Origin: Agriotes lineatus | Lineage: Eukaryota; Arthropoda; Insecta; Coleoptera; Elateridae | NCBI GenBank assembly: GCA_940337035.1 | Contig: CALNHX010003601.1 | Location: 1-64,000 of the forward strand | Direction of reading: 5' to 3' | Length of the DNA stretch: 64,000 bases | Shown: positions 32,935 through 45,035 of the stretch, piece after piece | Layout: the number at the start of each line of letters is the position of its first letter | Numbering within the stretch: the stretch's first letter is position 1 | Notes under the pieces: model-generated | The model's input: the letters and a program-made list of their open reading frames with translations, nothing else | Told to the model about the DNA's origin: nothing | Databases searched by the model: none | Translations under genes and position numbers: made by a program

Positions 32935-33640
32935 ATTGGTTGAAGATAGTTAGGGCGTCTCGGTGGTCGAGACGAGGCGCACTGGGGCGATATAGTTTGC
33001 GGTGTCGGCGACGGCTAGCTTCTGGACAAGGCTTGCTGATGGTCAGAAACTTGGAGAGGCGGAGTCGACCATCATTGAAGGAGGCGGCTGGCCAGAGCTT
33101 CAGGGAAGCTTCGGCGACCTGGCGGCGCGTCCAGACGAAGTCTTCTCGTGCCGCGGAGCTGCTATCGGACGTCGTGGACCTGGTGCTTTTCTTCGGCTGG
33201 TCGAATGCGTGGAGAGGTGTAGGCGACTAGCGGCGAAGATGCGCCGGGCTAGGGCTTCGTGGACCTGACGACTCGTCCAGGCGAGGGGGCTAACTTCTTG
33301 CTGACCGTGGCGGACCTGGGCCGCTCCTTGTAGCATCCCTGATGACGGTTGGTGGGTGACACACTTAGACCGCACGCAGATGGTGCGAGCCTGAAGCTTG
33401 AGGTATCTATGGCGAAGCAAGATCGACCATGGTGAAGGAGACGGTGGATCAGAGCTTCTGAAACCTAGCGGTGTGTCCAGGTGAGGTCTTTTCGCGGCGC
33501 GGAGCTCCTTACAGACGTGGTGAACCTGACGTGCTTCTGGGAGCAGTCCTGACGACGGCTGGTGGCTGGCGAGAGCAAACGGCGGCGGTATGACTCAGAG
33601 CTGGCATGGCTGGAACTTTGATTGTTACTTGCGCTCTTAG
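32935..33640 (+). repeat. GC-rich degenerate tandem repeat, non-coding
   Basis: This block is much richer in GC than its flanks. It has three loosely related copies spaced 145-200 bp, each starting CCT(G/A)(G/A)CG..(C/G)TGTCCAG-like or CGTCCAGRCGA (near 33118, 33264 and 33466). Each runs on to CGTGGTGAACCTG-type and GACGACGGCTGGTG-type phrases. Open frames up to 106 residues exist on both strands but show no motif. It lies directly upstream of the Penelope-like element; whether it belongs to it is unknown. Confidence 0.55.
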
Positions 33641-33879
33641 GCCACACGTAAATGGGGCTTGCTGAATAAGGAAAGTACAAATAAGAAAAACTCAAAGACG
33701 TATTGGTTTAAACCGAAAATTAAGCTATTGAACAATGAAATATGAACCACGAAAAGGAAAAGGCAGACATAAAATACAAAAACACTGGAAAACATAATCG
33801 TTACGAGAGCACTAAGCAAATCAGAAACGCTAATAATATGAGAATGTGGTAAATAAAAGAACAATTTTGGGGAATTTTC

Positions 33880-35112
33880 ACTAAGAAAGTGGAATATAGT
33901 TTCATTGGACGTGTGTTCTTTGTTTCCAAGCGTACCAGTCTCACATACTATGACATATCTGCGGGAATTACTTACAGATAATAATTTGGATTCAATCAAA
34001 ATTGACGAGTTAGTTAGATTAACTACACATTGCATGTCCCAGAATTGATTTCAAATAGATGAAAAATTCTATGAACAGCACGAAGGAGCAGCAATGGGAA
34101 ACAGCCTTTCCCCTTTCGTTGCCAACCTTTTTATGTCAAAATTCGAAACTGAATTTAAGAATAACACGGAGTATTTCCCAAGGATTTGGTTTAGGTATGT
34201 GGACGACATTTTTGCTGTTTGATTTATCTAAATGTAGTATTGGTAATTTTTTTAATCAGTTAAATTCCAAATTTCCTAGCATAAAATTCACATATGAAAT
34301 GGAAAACGAAGGACAACTACCATTTCTAGATACCTTAGTAATAAGAAATAAAAATAAGTTGGAATTCGATGTTTATAGAAAAGTAACCAATGTAAATAGA
34401 TTCATTTTAGCGGATTCAAATTATTGTTTTGAACACAAAATGGCTGCTCTAAATTTCTTAGTGCATAGACTATTAACCTTTCCTTTAAACAAAGAGCGAT
34501 ATACCACTGAACTTCGGACCATAAAAAGCATCGCTGTGTACAGTGGTTTCTCTTTTAAAATTATCTACAATTTGATTAGGAAACAAAAAACAAAATTGCA
34601 CGTTCGAAATTCCACAACTCTCGTCAGTCTTTGAAGTGAAGGACTCAAGTCCATCAAAATTCCGTTTCACCCGGGTACAAAGGGCCTAGCAAACATTTTT
34701 AAAGAATCCGGCCTTAAAGTTGTGTATGGTTCAAACAACAATATTAGAAATTTGTTGAGAAATCCAAAAGACAAACTGAGGACTTTAGAGAGATCTGGAA
34801 TTTACGAAATTAAATGTTCCCATTGTGATTCTAAATATATTGGGCAAACACGTCGTAATTTTGGTACTAGGTTTAAAGAGCATTTAGCTCATTTTAGATT
34901 CAACAGATTTGAAAAATCGAGTATTGCCAAACATATTTACGAAACGGGGCACAGTATATAAAAATGACCTAAAAATTGTAAAGGCGTTAAATTCAACAAA
35001 GCAACTAAATTCTTTTGAAAGCTTGTCCATTATTAAGAACCGAGATAATAAACTTTTGAACAAAGATGGTAGACCTATACTGTCCTCCATCTTGTATTTA
35101 TTGAAGTTATAT
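33880..35112 (+). pseudogene. Penelope-like element: reverse transcriptase and GIY-YIG endonuclease
   Basis: From about 33897 one frame reads VSLDVCSLFPSVPVSHTM, then LRELLTDNNLD. After a stop, EGAAMGNSLSPFVANLFM and WFRYVDDIFAV (YVDD at 34196-34207) give palm motifs of a Penelope-type RT. 34236-34634 continues, in another frame, with FTYEMENEGQLPFLDTLVI. 34650-34961 holds IPFHPGTKGLANIF, then GIYEIKCSHCDSKYIGQTRR (GIY at 34798, YIG at 34836) and KHIYETGH, a GIY-YIG endonuclease. A last shifted piece ends near 35112. The N-terminal RT part is missing or unrecognisable, and several frameshifts break it. Confidence 0.85.
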
Positions 35113-35299
35113 TAACCGTCGGCCATGTTAATTGGCCCTCAGCCACGCCCTCCGGATCAAACAGTTGAAATAGCTGTAAAATGCGCCTGAATCGCCCATT
35201 TCCATTTGTGATTTGGTCACGAGCATAACGTTGCCATTTTGCTGTGTAAGTTTTTCGTAGCTACTGATGATTACAGCTTGGCTGTCGAACTACGTATGT
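35113..35299. other. Short non-coding gap
   Basis: Sequence between the Penelope-like element and the next LINE. It contains GCCCTCAGCCACGCCCTCCG, the inverse relative of a phrase near 32725. Confidence 0.4.
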
Positions 35300-37615
35300 A
35301 GCAATTAAATATTTGTGTGGTGAGGGGTTGTAACGAATTTTTGATATTTTCAAACCAGCTCCAGCAGTGTTTTATTAACATTGTTGAGTTTCTCTCCACT
35401 TTCCATCTTAAGCATATATTATGTTTTCTTGAAATGGAGTTTAGGTAAACTCTATAACTTGGTCGATCCATCGTTTTGCAGAACGCCCTAGATGTCGTAC
35501 CTCTTCAACTTTACCCTAAACCATACGTTTTTCGAGATTATCATTTTTCTTGCGGTTAACGTGTCCAAAATATTTGAGAATTCTTCGTCTTACGATGGTT
35601 GACAATCTTTCATTACTCGTATGTTGAATTCCGGAAATATGGAAATATTGGTTCTGTGAGCAGTCCAGGGGATCCTCAATAGCCTTCTCCAACACCACAT
35701 TCCGAAGGCTTTTATTTTCGATCTATCTATATTCCAGGCCCCGGCCCTGTATTTAAGTGGAAAAACAAGTGTACTAACGAGTCGTTTCTTCGTTGTCTTT
35801 CCATATTTTGTTCAGTTTGGCCATGACTGCTTTGACAAGATCTATCTATATACGCTGTTTAATGTCTGTGGATGATCTACCGCCTTTATATTTATATGCG
35901 AGCCTAGATAAATAATTTCTTCGACGTTCTTCACGTCACGGGTTGGGTGCGTTTCCTATATTAGTGGAACGATCTATTATCAGCTTAGTTTTTATCGGTT
36001 TAATTTTAGTCCCAAGTTTGCGATTTCTTATAAGATCTTTTCAATTAGTTCGCTCATCTCCTGTTCGTTTTGCGCAGTGAGAGCAGTGTCGTCGGTGTAG
36101 CGTAGGTTATTTACTTTTTTCTCTCCGATGATTATGTCCGCATATGTTAAACTAGGGAAATAAAATATCTTTGTTTGAACCGCGTTGTATGTTAAAGGGT
36201 CTAGAGTTTTTGCTATCAATGTTGATAGTTGCCATGTTGTTTTTAATATAGGTTTTTAGTAGTATAACCAAGTAATGAGCCCCCATTTCTAATAGAGCGG
36301 TCCACAATTTATGCCAATTCACGCAATAGAATGCTTTACTATACTCGAGGAAGCATATATACGTAGATATTGTAAATTCTCTGGCTTTTTCGATGATTTG
36401 TTGAGCATTCATGATGTGTTCTCTAGTGCCCTTATCAGTTACAAATCCCATTGCTCTTGCGGAATTTGCCATTCGAAGAAGTTTTTCAGACGTTGCAGCA
36501 GATTAGTGCAATTATTCTGTAATTTCCACATATCTGAGTTGATTCTTTCTTATATAGGGGAACGAAAGTAGAGGTGCTCCAGTCAGCTGACCACCTTGTT
36601 TCAAATTATTCCCAATCTTTTTGAACTCTCTGGTTTTAACATTTTTCCACTTACATTGTCTTCGCACGTGCTTTATTATTTTTTACTCTATGGATGGTTT
36701 GGTCTGCTTCTTTTAGAATATGAGGTTCGTGTTCTACTTGCGCGATAGTTGGAAATCGCCCTTCGCTCTGCTCTTGATCCTCGACCGCGTACAGGTCTTC
36801 ACAGTACTGCCGCCACACTTGTATTATGTCGTCTATGGCAGTAGTGATTTTCCCGTTCTTCTCCTCTATTTTTGTTCGTGGTTGATAGCCTTTCAATTTC
36901 TTGGCATTTTTCCAAAAATGTAGATTCTTGGCTCGTCTGCATGGTCGTTGTGTTTCTCGACTTGGCGTCTGATGTTCGGTCTTCTGTGTTTGTGTGTTTA
37001 TACCCGTCCCTCTAAGGGATTTTCTTTCCTTTACTATATTCCAAGTTTACTCAGACATCCACTGTTTGTTTTTTACATCTTAATCTTTCTCTTTTAATAC
37101 TTGTTCTTTGGCGGTCAGCGTAGTAGTTTTAATTTTAATCCATATTTCGTCTGGATTTGATGGACATATTTTATCTGGAATTGCTTCTAGATTCTCTTCT
37201 AGTTTTTGTCTAAATTAATCCACGTTTCAGGTCTCAGGAAGGGAGATTTTCTTTCGGTTTTTCTTATTTTAATGTGGAGTTTAGCATGGGCCACTAATAG
37301 TCTGTGATCACTACCAACAACATCAAGTCCAGGAAAGGGTTTACGTTTTTAACGCTGGTATCCATCTAGTTTGTGTGGTGATATAATCGATTTGGTTTCT
37401 GGGCGATGAAGAAGTCGACTGTTGGCGATAGTTATTTTTGATGCAGAACTCGACAAGTTTTTGTCCAGATTCGTTCCTCATGTATAAACCAGATTGTTCT
37501 ATTTGATCATCTTGCGTTTGCTCTATTTTTGCATTGAAATCGCCTTGCATAAATGCCATTTCTTTGCTAGGGATTTCCCGTAAAGTAAAAAAAACGTTCA
37601 ACATTGAATCGATGT
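35300..37615 (-). pseudogene. Second RTE-like LINE, degraded
   Basis: Minus strand, 5' to 3'. MAFMQGDFNAKIEQTQDDQI and NQIDYITTQTRW (37604-37341) are endonuclease blocks. Then come a region with KITTAIDDIIQVWRQYCEDL (36896-36651), the RT block FVTDKGTREHIMNAQQIIEK and YICFLEYSKAFYCVNWHKLW (36472-36152; the usual catalytic D is mutated to Y in FYCV), NNLRYTDDTALTAQNEQEMS (36219-36028), and ILKYFGHVNRKKNDNLEKRM near 35600-35516. The order is that of RTE-type elements. It is different in sequence from the element at 26.7-29 kb. Many stops and shifts show it is inactive. Confidence 0.85.
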
Positions 37616-39107
37616 TGGTGTGGAATTTTTTTTACGGGAGGTACCTCGATGATTTTTTTGCACAGTGATCAACATTATATCTCCTAAAATATGAATTATG
37701 TATTTGTAAATTATGCATGTTGTAATGTTTAATATAATAGAATTAAGGCGATTATTTACGATTTTTTCATGATATATGAATGTTTTCTTGTTTTGTAAAT
37801 CAACTAATAAATGCTTATAATTACGTATTATAATTGACTGCCTACCTTCTCAATAGCATATACTAAAACGACAAACATATAATCAATGTGAGAATTGAAG
37901 CTTTCATTTATTTTCCGTTTAAACAATCATGGCTGCTATCAAAAAATATCTTTCTTTCGTATCTCTGTTATTTACGAAAATAAGTGTAACAAACCTGATA
38001 TCAGTGAAAAGAGGAAAATAAGCTCTTTAATGGTGGCATAGCCCATAACCATCCTTGATATGTATTTAAAATAAGAATGTTATAATTTCTTATTAGTTAT
38101 TAGTACGTATATCTCGAAAATTATGAAAACAAGTGAAATCTAAAATCAGATCTAACCTCTTTCTTAAGCAGTGTTCAATAATGTCAAGATGGTTTTGCTC
38201 CAAGTTCTACCATAACCAAGGTACAAAAAGAAAAACATTTTTTGAAAACTTAAAAATTAAGGCGGCTTGGTAAATTATTTTTTGAACGTTATTCAGCATT
38301 AGAATGTAACTTTGTGATCCTCGAAATAATATACCTCCGCATTCCTTGTTTTTTCGTGCGTGTTATTGTTATGTCTTCTCAGCAATGATTGAATTTTTAT
38401 TTTCTAAATATAATTTTGCATTGCTCTTGGAGAGTTCAAGTGCGTAGATTACAATTTTAACGGCGTTTTTTTGTTTGCGCTTGTGTGATTACACAACTCT
38501 GCTACCTCCTCGTTGTGCAAATTTTACACGCTTATGTTAATAATGTTCCTATGCTTCTTGTGTTTTAAATATCTATTATATTATTTTCATATATTTAAAA
38601 TTAAAACTTGGTTTTTGATACTCCGTAACAGATAACTAGTTCGCTTTTTTAACCATTAAACTACAACTGACAAAATAATATGTTGCTTCATTCCAGTTGT
38701 TGAAAATAGTAAATCGACGTTGCATACAAAATATATGTTACTAAGAGGACGTGGTTTATATTGCGACCGCGATATGATAGCCGAACAACGAGGCGTGACG
38801 TCTAAGTGACTCGATAAATTCAATTGGCCAATTCAGCCTTCTTGTGATGACGACACGCTTGAGCGCGGCCGTTGTGTTGGGTTATCATATTTTATCTGTC
38901 CTGAAAATGTCAATTCTTCCACTTGACAGCATGACATTGTCGAACCTGGAAGTATTTTCCTTTAAGTTAACGTAGCCTGTAGTGGAAATTATTTTATTAT
39001 TTCACAATTACATTGTGTTTGGTGTGTGAGAATGGTTATCGCTATTAGCTGTAAAGATAGGCAAAACGTTTTCTTGGAAGTAAAAATTGAGGTAAATTTT
39101 GTTTTAG
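37616..39107. other. No gene seen; may be intron
   Basis: AT-rich until about 38740, then about 150 bp with more CpG. It precedes a candidate host exon with a good acceptor, so it may be intronic or upstream sequence. Nothing else recognised. Confidence 0.35.
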
Positions 39108-39369
39108 GTATCTCAGTCGCAGTCGAAGGGATGGTCCTAGTTTGAATGCTACAGGTACGAATGAAGCAAGAATATCAGGTCTGAGAGTGGATTCCGGAAA
39201 TAAAGAACCTGGTATGGATGAATCCGGTACACCTGAGTTGCTTGCTAGAGTTCCCTACACTCTACGTCTCTTTGGGAGTAATTTTAATAGGCAGATGATT
39301 GTCACTTTCACGGAAAATACTGGAAAAGCGGGTGGACCATGTTTTATGTCCGTGGGTAGAGCGTTTATG
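39108..39369 (+). CDS. Candidate host exon, CNNM/unextended-like metal transporter
   Basis: A 262 bp open segment lies between a good acceptor (AAATTTTGTTTTAG, ending 39107) and a donor (GTAAAT at 39370). In the open frame it contains ARISGLRVDSGNKEPGMDES, then VPYTLRLFGSNF and VTFTENTGKAGGPC. The order GLRV...TLRLFG...FTE...C resembles the extracellular N-terminal domain of CNNM-type magnesium transporters (unextended in flies). That is from memory of the family pattern and remains uncertain. There is no stop in frame, and its base composition is clearly less AT-rich than its flanks. The leading base before TAT means it starts out of phase 0. No other exon of the gene was found. Confidence 0.45.
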
Positions 39370-39869
39370 GTAAATAAAATTGTATATGTGTATATTACTG
39401 TAATATTTCGATCGTATTACACTAACTTGAAGTAGGTACCGTTGTTATTTGTTAACATTACTTCATGCTTTGTGGTATATTCGTAATTTTTACTTTTGCT
39501 ATTATGACGCCACACAAATTACAAATAGGTACCAATTGTGGAAAACATTGTTTGGAGGTGAGCAAGGTTGTAATATACTTTTTTATACTCAATTAATCTA
39601 TTCTTGAAATCATGTAAGTCAAGTCTTTTGGAAATAAATTTAAATGCGTCCGGCAGGTCGGCTGTCAGCCGTTTACCCCAAAAAAAGTTAATTCATTTCC
39701 ATTTCTCTCTACATTTTACAGTCTGATAATATTTCTTGAATTTGTGGTATTTACCCAAGAAAACAATTTTACCATTTTATAAAGTCAAACAATATTACAT
39801 TTCTTGAATTCATGAATCCATTTACAAATAATTGTTGTATGCTTTTAAAATGTAATTAGGAAAGATATA
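39370..39869. other. No gene seen; probable intron
   Basis: AT-rich sequence after the donor of the candidate exon. No further coding signal recognised. Confidence 0.4.
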
Positions 39870-40199
39870 CAGAGTGGTGAAAAACTAGCGAATTGTATCA
39901 TTACTGCGCTTTCTTGAGAGTGCATAGTTATTCTTCCAAATCGTTTTCGAATACTCAGCTCCATTCTCTTAGAATCTGTAAAATAATATTTACATCCTAA
40001 GCAAAAATGTGACAACACTGTTTAAGTAAATGTACCATGTATTTGGGTGTTGCTATGTAACTTGGATAAACTGCAATAGATTTTTTTCTTAATGTAGCAA
40101 GATGTAATGTTAAGGTTTTCTTTAATTTTTTTACACAAAGTGTAACAGTATCAAACTGTTTTAACGACACTCCCGTGAGTGGGTGTGCCAAATGCTTAA

Positions 40200-41560
40200 T
40201 CAAGTCCGGGAAACCTCAACACTTATCTTGAAAATCTCACCAAACAGGCTTAAGGGCCAGGGCTTGATACGTTCAGGGAGCTGCGCGTGGTCCTAGAAAC
40301 GGTAAACCACAGGGCACGCGTGACGGAATGTATAGGGTGTTACAAAATAAATGGGCGCCACGAGATTCAGACATAAAACCCACGCTTAACCGAAACTTGA
40401 AAGCCAAACGGGGCAGGATATTTGATTACAAACCCTTGACGTCCAACAGTGTAGAGACAAGCGCGCCGACCTACCTACAACGCTTATAAACCGCTCTCAG
40501 GCCTCACCTTACATCGATCTTGACACAGTGACTGAGTCACCCTGTAAATAAACATGCACAAGTACAAGGGAAAATCATAAGTCAAATACAGTAAACAGAT
40601 CTATTGGACCAAGTTCATCACCAAACGGTACAATGCCGACGTGGTCAGCGTACACAATAAACTCACATTTCAAACAAAGGCTACACCTAAAAAGAAAGCC
40701 CAGCTGGGGACGCCTCATCTAAAAATAGCACTTAAACACGTACGAGTAATTCAACGTATTTGGCGGCCGGCTGGCGGCAAACATAAACGATTGATTCAAA
40801 GACATAACACAAATGATTAAATTTGGAAATTAACGCACAATGCCTCGATTAGGCGGCTGATAACAAGTATGCTTAATTTAACGTATTCTGAGGTGCCGGC
40901 TGGCAGCAAACATGAACGATTAATTCAGAGATATAGCCGGGCTTGTAATACAAGGGATTAAATTTGGAAATTAGCGCACAATGCCTCGATTAGGCGGCTG
41001 ATAACAAGTATGCTTAATTTAACGTATTTTGAGGTGCCGGCTGGCAGCAAACATGAACGATTAATTCAAAGATATAGAGCGCACAATACCTTACGTAGAC
41101 GGCTCGGCCTTGTTGCGTAGGCGTTGATCGCTATGAGCTGTCGGGCGCTAATCGCTAGAGCTGTCGGACGACAACGTGTCGTGGGTGGGTACATACGATG
41201 TCCATTGGATCCCCAATTTATTCGGGAAGAAACTGTGCAAAACCCGCTTGGGCTACCGTAAAAACCTGCGAGGCCGCTAGATAGCTCGCTCGTAAGATCA
41301 GATCCCGACCAAGAAGGCGGAACAATTAGCCAAACAGGCCTTCGGAAAATTAACGAGCGGCATCGGCCGTCGATGATGACACCACAACAGCACCCAAGAA
41401 GCACAGCCTGTCCCTTACACAGTCCGCCGAGAACTCTCACAATAAACACTGTCAAATATCGCTGTAACAGCAGGAAAACACCGGCCGCTTCCGCGCACGA
41501 GGCGCGTCGGCGGCAAAAATAAAAAATCACTGACTAATTGCAAAAGAGACGCCATGCCGA
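40200..41560. other. GC-rich block of unknown origin
   Basis: About 1.35 kb of GC-rich sequence containing the tandem repeats at 40752-41080. In the minus direction, TTTATAAGCG near 40490 could be a TATA-like site, and TGGCGCCCATTT near 40355 begins like a tRNA-Lys primer binding site. Those two hints would fit a retroviral-type long terminal repeat, but no second copy and no TG...CA limits were found. The 154-residue frame at 41530-41066 (minus) has no motif. Confidence 0.3.
40752..41080 (+). repeat. Three tandem copies, period about 127-141 bp
   Basis: Copies begin at about 40752, 40879 and 41020 with AACGTATT(T/C)(G/T)G. Each contains GGC(T/C)GGC(A/G)GCAAACAT(A/G)AACGATT and, in the first two, AAATTTGGAAATTA(A/G)CGCAC and CCTCGATTAGGCGGCTGATA. 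The last two copies are nearly identical in shared segments; the first is more diverged. Confidence 0.8.
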
Positions 41561-42584
41561 GTTTTGCGCTGAACGCGCTATCGCCCACAGATGTGGCCAA
41601 TCAAATCGCATGTCACAGCGGGCGAGGCAGCCTGAATGCCAAAGAGTGCAACAGAAGTTTACATTATTTAGGAAGATATCTCGCTCACTCCATGGGCTAC
41701 GTTTTGAAATTGCTATAACCAAGCGCTGTTAACGTGGCGAGGCAAAATGCAGCTGCAACGGTGACGACTAGAGCCCAGAGCGAACCTACTAGAGGAAGTT
41801 GCGTGCGTGACAAATATTTAGAATTTTAGATGCAATTACCTGAATTACTATACGAGAAAATATGATTGAAAAGGAACCTATATACAAGCGAACTCGTCAA
41901 CTTTGTACCAAAACTACTCCAAATGGTCACGTAACGGTAAAATATAAAAATGGCCTGACAAAGAAACTTGAAATATTTCGCGTATAAATAGAATATTTTG
42001 TTTGCACGGTAATTAAGTATTAGATAGTAGGAGTGTAAATCTTTATACCGCAAATATAAAAACCTGTAACCTCAGCTGCTAAGTTTGAAGGACAACAACT
42101 TTGTATTTTAACTGAAACATTTCAATTGATATTCATATTTGTTATTAGTTGATAAAGGCCCACAACGTAGCGCACACATAATCCGCTAGTTCTTCACCAC
42201 CCTATAGAAAGGTTGATTGTAAATTAAGTGCCAATTGACATTCTCCATTGTTACGAGATATAGAAAAAAGTTTTATATAGGGAAGTTATACCATTTTATG
42301 TGATAAATATTTCAAGAGTACGAACAAAAATGCCTAACTTCCGATTTAACCGGAAGTTTAATTGTTATCGGTTTTTCTTACGGAACATCCTGTATTTTTT
42401 AAATTAATTTGGTAGTTTAGGTTTAGGAAATTATCTTTAAAAAACTACTAATCAGCTATAGGCCTGTGGTTAATAATTCACGAGCTATTAGCGTTTAAAG
42501 TTATGTCGCCAATAGCACTTTGAGCTGAATATATTCTTTAAGAGGCTACAAAAAATTTACAACCAACTAAACATGTCATTTATG
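41561..42584. other. No gene seen
   Basis: AT-rich flank. Contains the mirrored open frames 41534-41732 without motif. CCTGTATTTTTTAAATTAAT near 42389 resembles the inner side of a mariner-type end. Confidence 0.4.
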
Positions 42585-43050
42585 TTAGTCTTGAAATTTT
42601 ACATTAGTTTGAATGGATACGTGTCTTATTGAAGCATATGGATTTTCTCTAAAATGCTCCAACACAAGATCTTCATTAGGAAATTTCCTATTTCTATTTT
42701 GCTTACGTTTAGAATTTCGTGGATTTGAAGAAAAATTTTCGTTCGCAATTTCACTTCTAGTGTAGCAAATTCGTACATTTGCGACTGTTTGTAATTTGGA
42801 TAACAACTTCGATACATTTCAGTCGCTCGTTGAGAATTTTTCTAACACAAAAAGTATACTTCTAGCATATTCACGCGTTCTTGATTGGAAAACGAATTTA
42901 TTTGTAACAGATCCGTTCAATCCGACATAAGAATTTGTATTGCTTGCTTGCTTGACGCCACTTTGAGACCGAACCCGTGGGCCGAATTGGCTGATTTTGG
43001 TGTCAATCGACTCAGGGCGACGCAAGTAAGCCAGTAGTAGGGTTTTCAAA
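42585..43050 (-). pseudogene. N-terminal transposase-like fragment (Tc1/mariner type)
   Basis: Minus strand frames read REYARSILFVLEKFSTSD, then MYRSCYPNYKQSQMYEF and NEDLVLEHFRENPYASIRHV. This is the two helix-turn-helix layout (aromatic-rich xYRxxxPNxx; xVLxxxxENPxxSxRxxS) of insect IS630-type transposases. No catalytic part follows. Shifts between frames make it a pseudogene fragment. Confidence 0.55.
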
Positions 43051-43300
43051 TTTTTATAAGTGACTTTTTTTATGTGGAATACCTAATCTCAAAATTAACT
43101 CGACACACAAAATGGATCACTCTTGTACAAATTGCATTAAATGAATTATTTCGCGCCCAATTTGGGTGTAGAACTCTAGTACGATAATATTTTGATAGAA
43201 GTTGAGCATATGCTTCTTTGTTTGTACCTGTCATTTTTTATGGCCGTATGCGATTAGTTTCACTTTAATTAATAATGTTGTTTCTGTGTAAATAAAATAC

Positions 43301-43606
43301 TTTTTCCCGCTGCTGATCATGTAAGTCAGTGATACAGCCGTAGTAACAAAACGTGTAAGTCCGTGATTATATTTGTTTGGTGCTTTTTCTTGACAACGGA
43401 ACTTAATACTATTATTAAGTTCCTAGGATAATAAAATTAGCAAAGCAAGATGCAGATTGAGACGTTTTGTTTATAAATCGCAAGTGTTGATGTGACATGT
43501 GACACTCATAGGTAACACGACTCACGATAATTAATCCTGGTGACAGGTGACAAACCAAACGATTTTTTCAAAAATCTAGGAAAATTTCGATAAGCAGCGG
43601 GAAAAA
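43301..43606. mobile_element. MITE, 306 bp, TTTTTCCCGCTGCT ends
   Basis: The left end TTTTTCCCGCTGCTGATCA and the inverse right end TTTTTCCCGCTGCTTATCG match over 17 of 19. The interior is AT-rich with CGGAACTTAATACTATTATT. The left half recurs inverted at 61221-61347. The target duplication is not clear. Confidence 0.65.
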
Positions 43607-43622
43607 TATAATAAGATAACTC

Positions 43623-43721
43623 GGAATGTAACGCCTATTAACATTTTCGGCAGGCAACAAGCCGCGACTTCGTCTTGGCTTGTACTTGCCTACCTGAAAT
43701 GTTAATAGGTCCTTACATTCC
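43623..43721. repeat. Hairpin repeat
   Basis: The arms GGAATGTAA...CTATTAACATT and their near-complement run about 45 bases each, closing on GGCAACAAGCC/GGCTTGTACTTGCC with an inner CGCGACTTCGTC. One of the strongest hairpins in the window. Confidence 0.75.
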
Positions 43722-43833
43722 TTGTGACTTAAATAGCTATTTTCTTCAAACGTCAGTAAAATGTGACATTATACTGCTTGATTGATGATGCTAAACTGTC
43801 ACTTCATTGCCATGGCATCTAAAACACTTTATA

Positions 43834-43881
43834 TGCCGCTCGTCAGCGGCAGATAATATTATCTGCCACTGACGAGCGGCA
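43834..43881. repeat. GCGGCAGATAA palindrome
   Basis: TGCCGCTCGTCAGCGGCAGA and its complement form a 48 bp palindrome with one mismatch around AATATT. The same motif appears in an expanded cluster at 62508-62640. Confidence 0.85.
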
Positions 43882-45035
43882 GATAAAGTAAAGGAGCTTT
43901 CTTTTTACCACGTGGAATAGCTCCGAGCATTTCCGTGCACTGGAATGTGTTGTTCTTTTAACAGAGGGCGCGAAGCTTCAGTGCGCCAGGAATCTACATT
44001 CCCCTCGCCCCTAAAGTAGTGGTTGGTTGATGCACGTCCACGCGAGGTTATATTATCTATGACGTCACCCGATGAAGTTTTGTTAGGTTATAAATAACAA
44101 ATTGTAACATTAGGTATTGTTCTGTGATTGTGACTCTATTATTTTAAACAAGAATCGCACACGCAAGTGAAGACTCGTTATTATTCTTTTTATATACTAA
44201 TTTAATGTTTTTACCGTTTTATAGAAAGATTCCACTTTCTGAAGAGATATCAATTAACAGTATTTATTTATAATTAATTCAATTCTCCAAATATGTCGCC
44301 ACAAACGTTTGATAATAAGCAGAACAATGGCAAGGCAACTACAATGCAGGTGTTATATTTTGAGCTCTAAAATTTGACAGGTAACTAATAAACGTTGCCG
44401 AAAACGGCCGCGGCCATTTGGAAAAGAAAACATATACAGTGTCCGCCATAAATTTAGACACCTTTGGATTTTTCATTATTCATGTATCGGAAAATGTTAT
44501 TCTTGATAAAGTCCTTACAACTTTTCAAATAAAAAATGCGCTTCTACCAAAATTTAAATATCTCCTTTCGAAAATCGGTAAAGAATTAAAGTAACCTAAG
44601 GATATACTGTTAAACTTGAGTTTCGATTACTACTTAGAAACCAGAAAAGTACGTTAATCAAAATTAGTGTTAAAACATCTATTTTTTGTGTCTATATAGT
44701 AAAAAACACCAGTATCTTAAAAAAAAAATAACAAACCATCCGAATATCAACAAACATGTAAAGCGATTATATTTATTAATTTAAATATTATTATAAATAT
44801 TTATATTTCAAAAACGTAAAAAAAATAAGAATAACGAAGAAAACTTCAATAATTGCATTCTATGCGGCACCTCCCTTCTAAATTTTTATTTTAACATTTA
44901 ATTCCCTTCTAAATATTGGTTTTAATATTTCAATAAAAAATTATAATTATTTTCTTAGCTTGGCTGTTTTTTGACAATTAGTGCCACTTTTGTATATAAA
45001 TTTAATATTTCACATTTCTTATGAAATGCGATGAT
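43882..45035. other. No gene seen
   Basis: AT-rich. ACAGTGTCCGCCATAAATTT near 44446 looks like a mariner-type terminal end; no inverted partner was found. Confidence 0.4.

Larger units (their letters stand above)
39870..42203. mobile_element. Possible TIR element, 2.3 kb, with GC-rich core
   Basis: CAGAGTGGTGAAAAACTAGC (39870) and the inverse of AGGGTGGTGAAGAACTAGCG (ending 42203) match over about 22 of 25 bases, with TA next to both. The interior is unusual: 40150-41560 is GC-rich and contains tandem repeats, while both outer parts are AT-rich. No transposase was recognised inside. The short TIR alone makes the boundaries only moderately supported. Confidence 0.45.

Noticed and set aside
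32725..35155. Terminal inverted repeat of the Penelope-like element
   Set aside because: The shared phrase GAGGGCGTGGCTG is only about 13 bases and the flanks do not align, so chance cannot be excluded.
41066..41530. 154-codon minus-strand frame as a gene
   Set aside because: It lies in a GC-rich block where long frames are expected; no motif, no splice signals, and it overlaps tandem repeat sequence.
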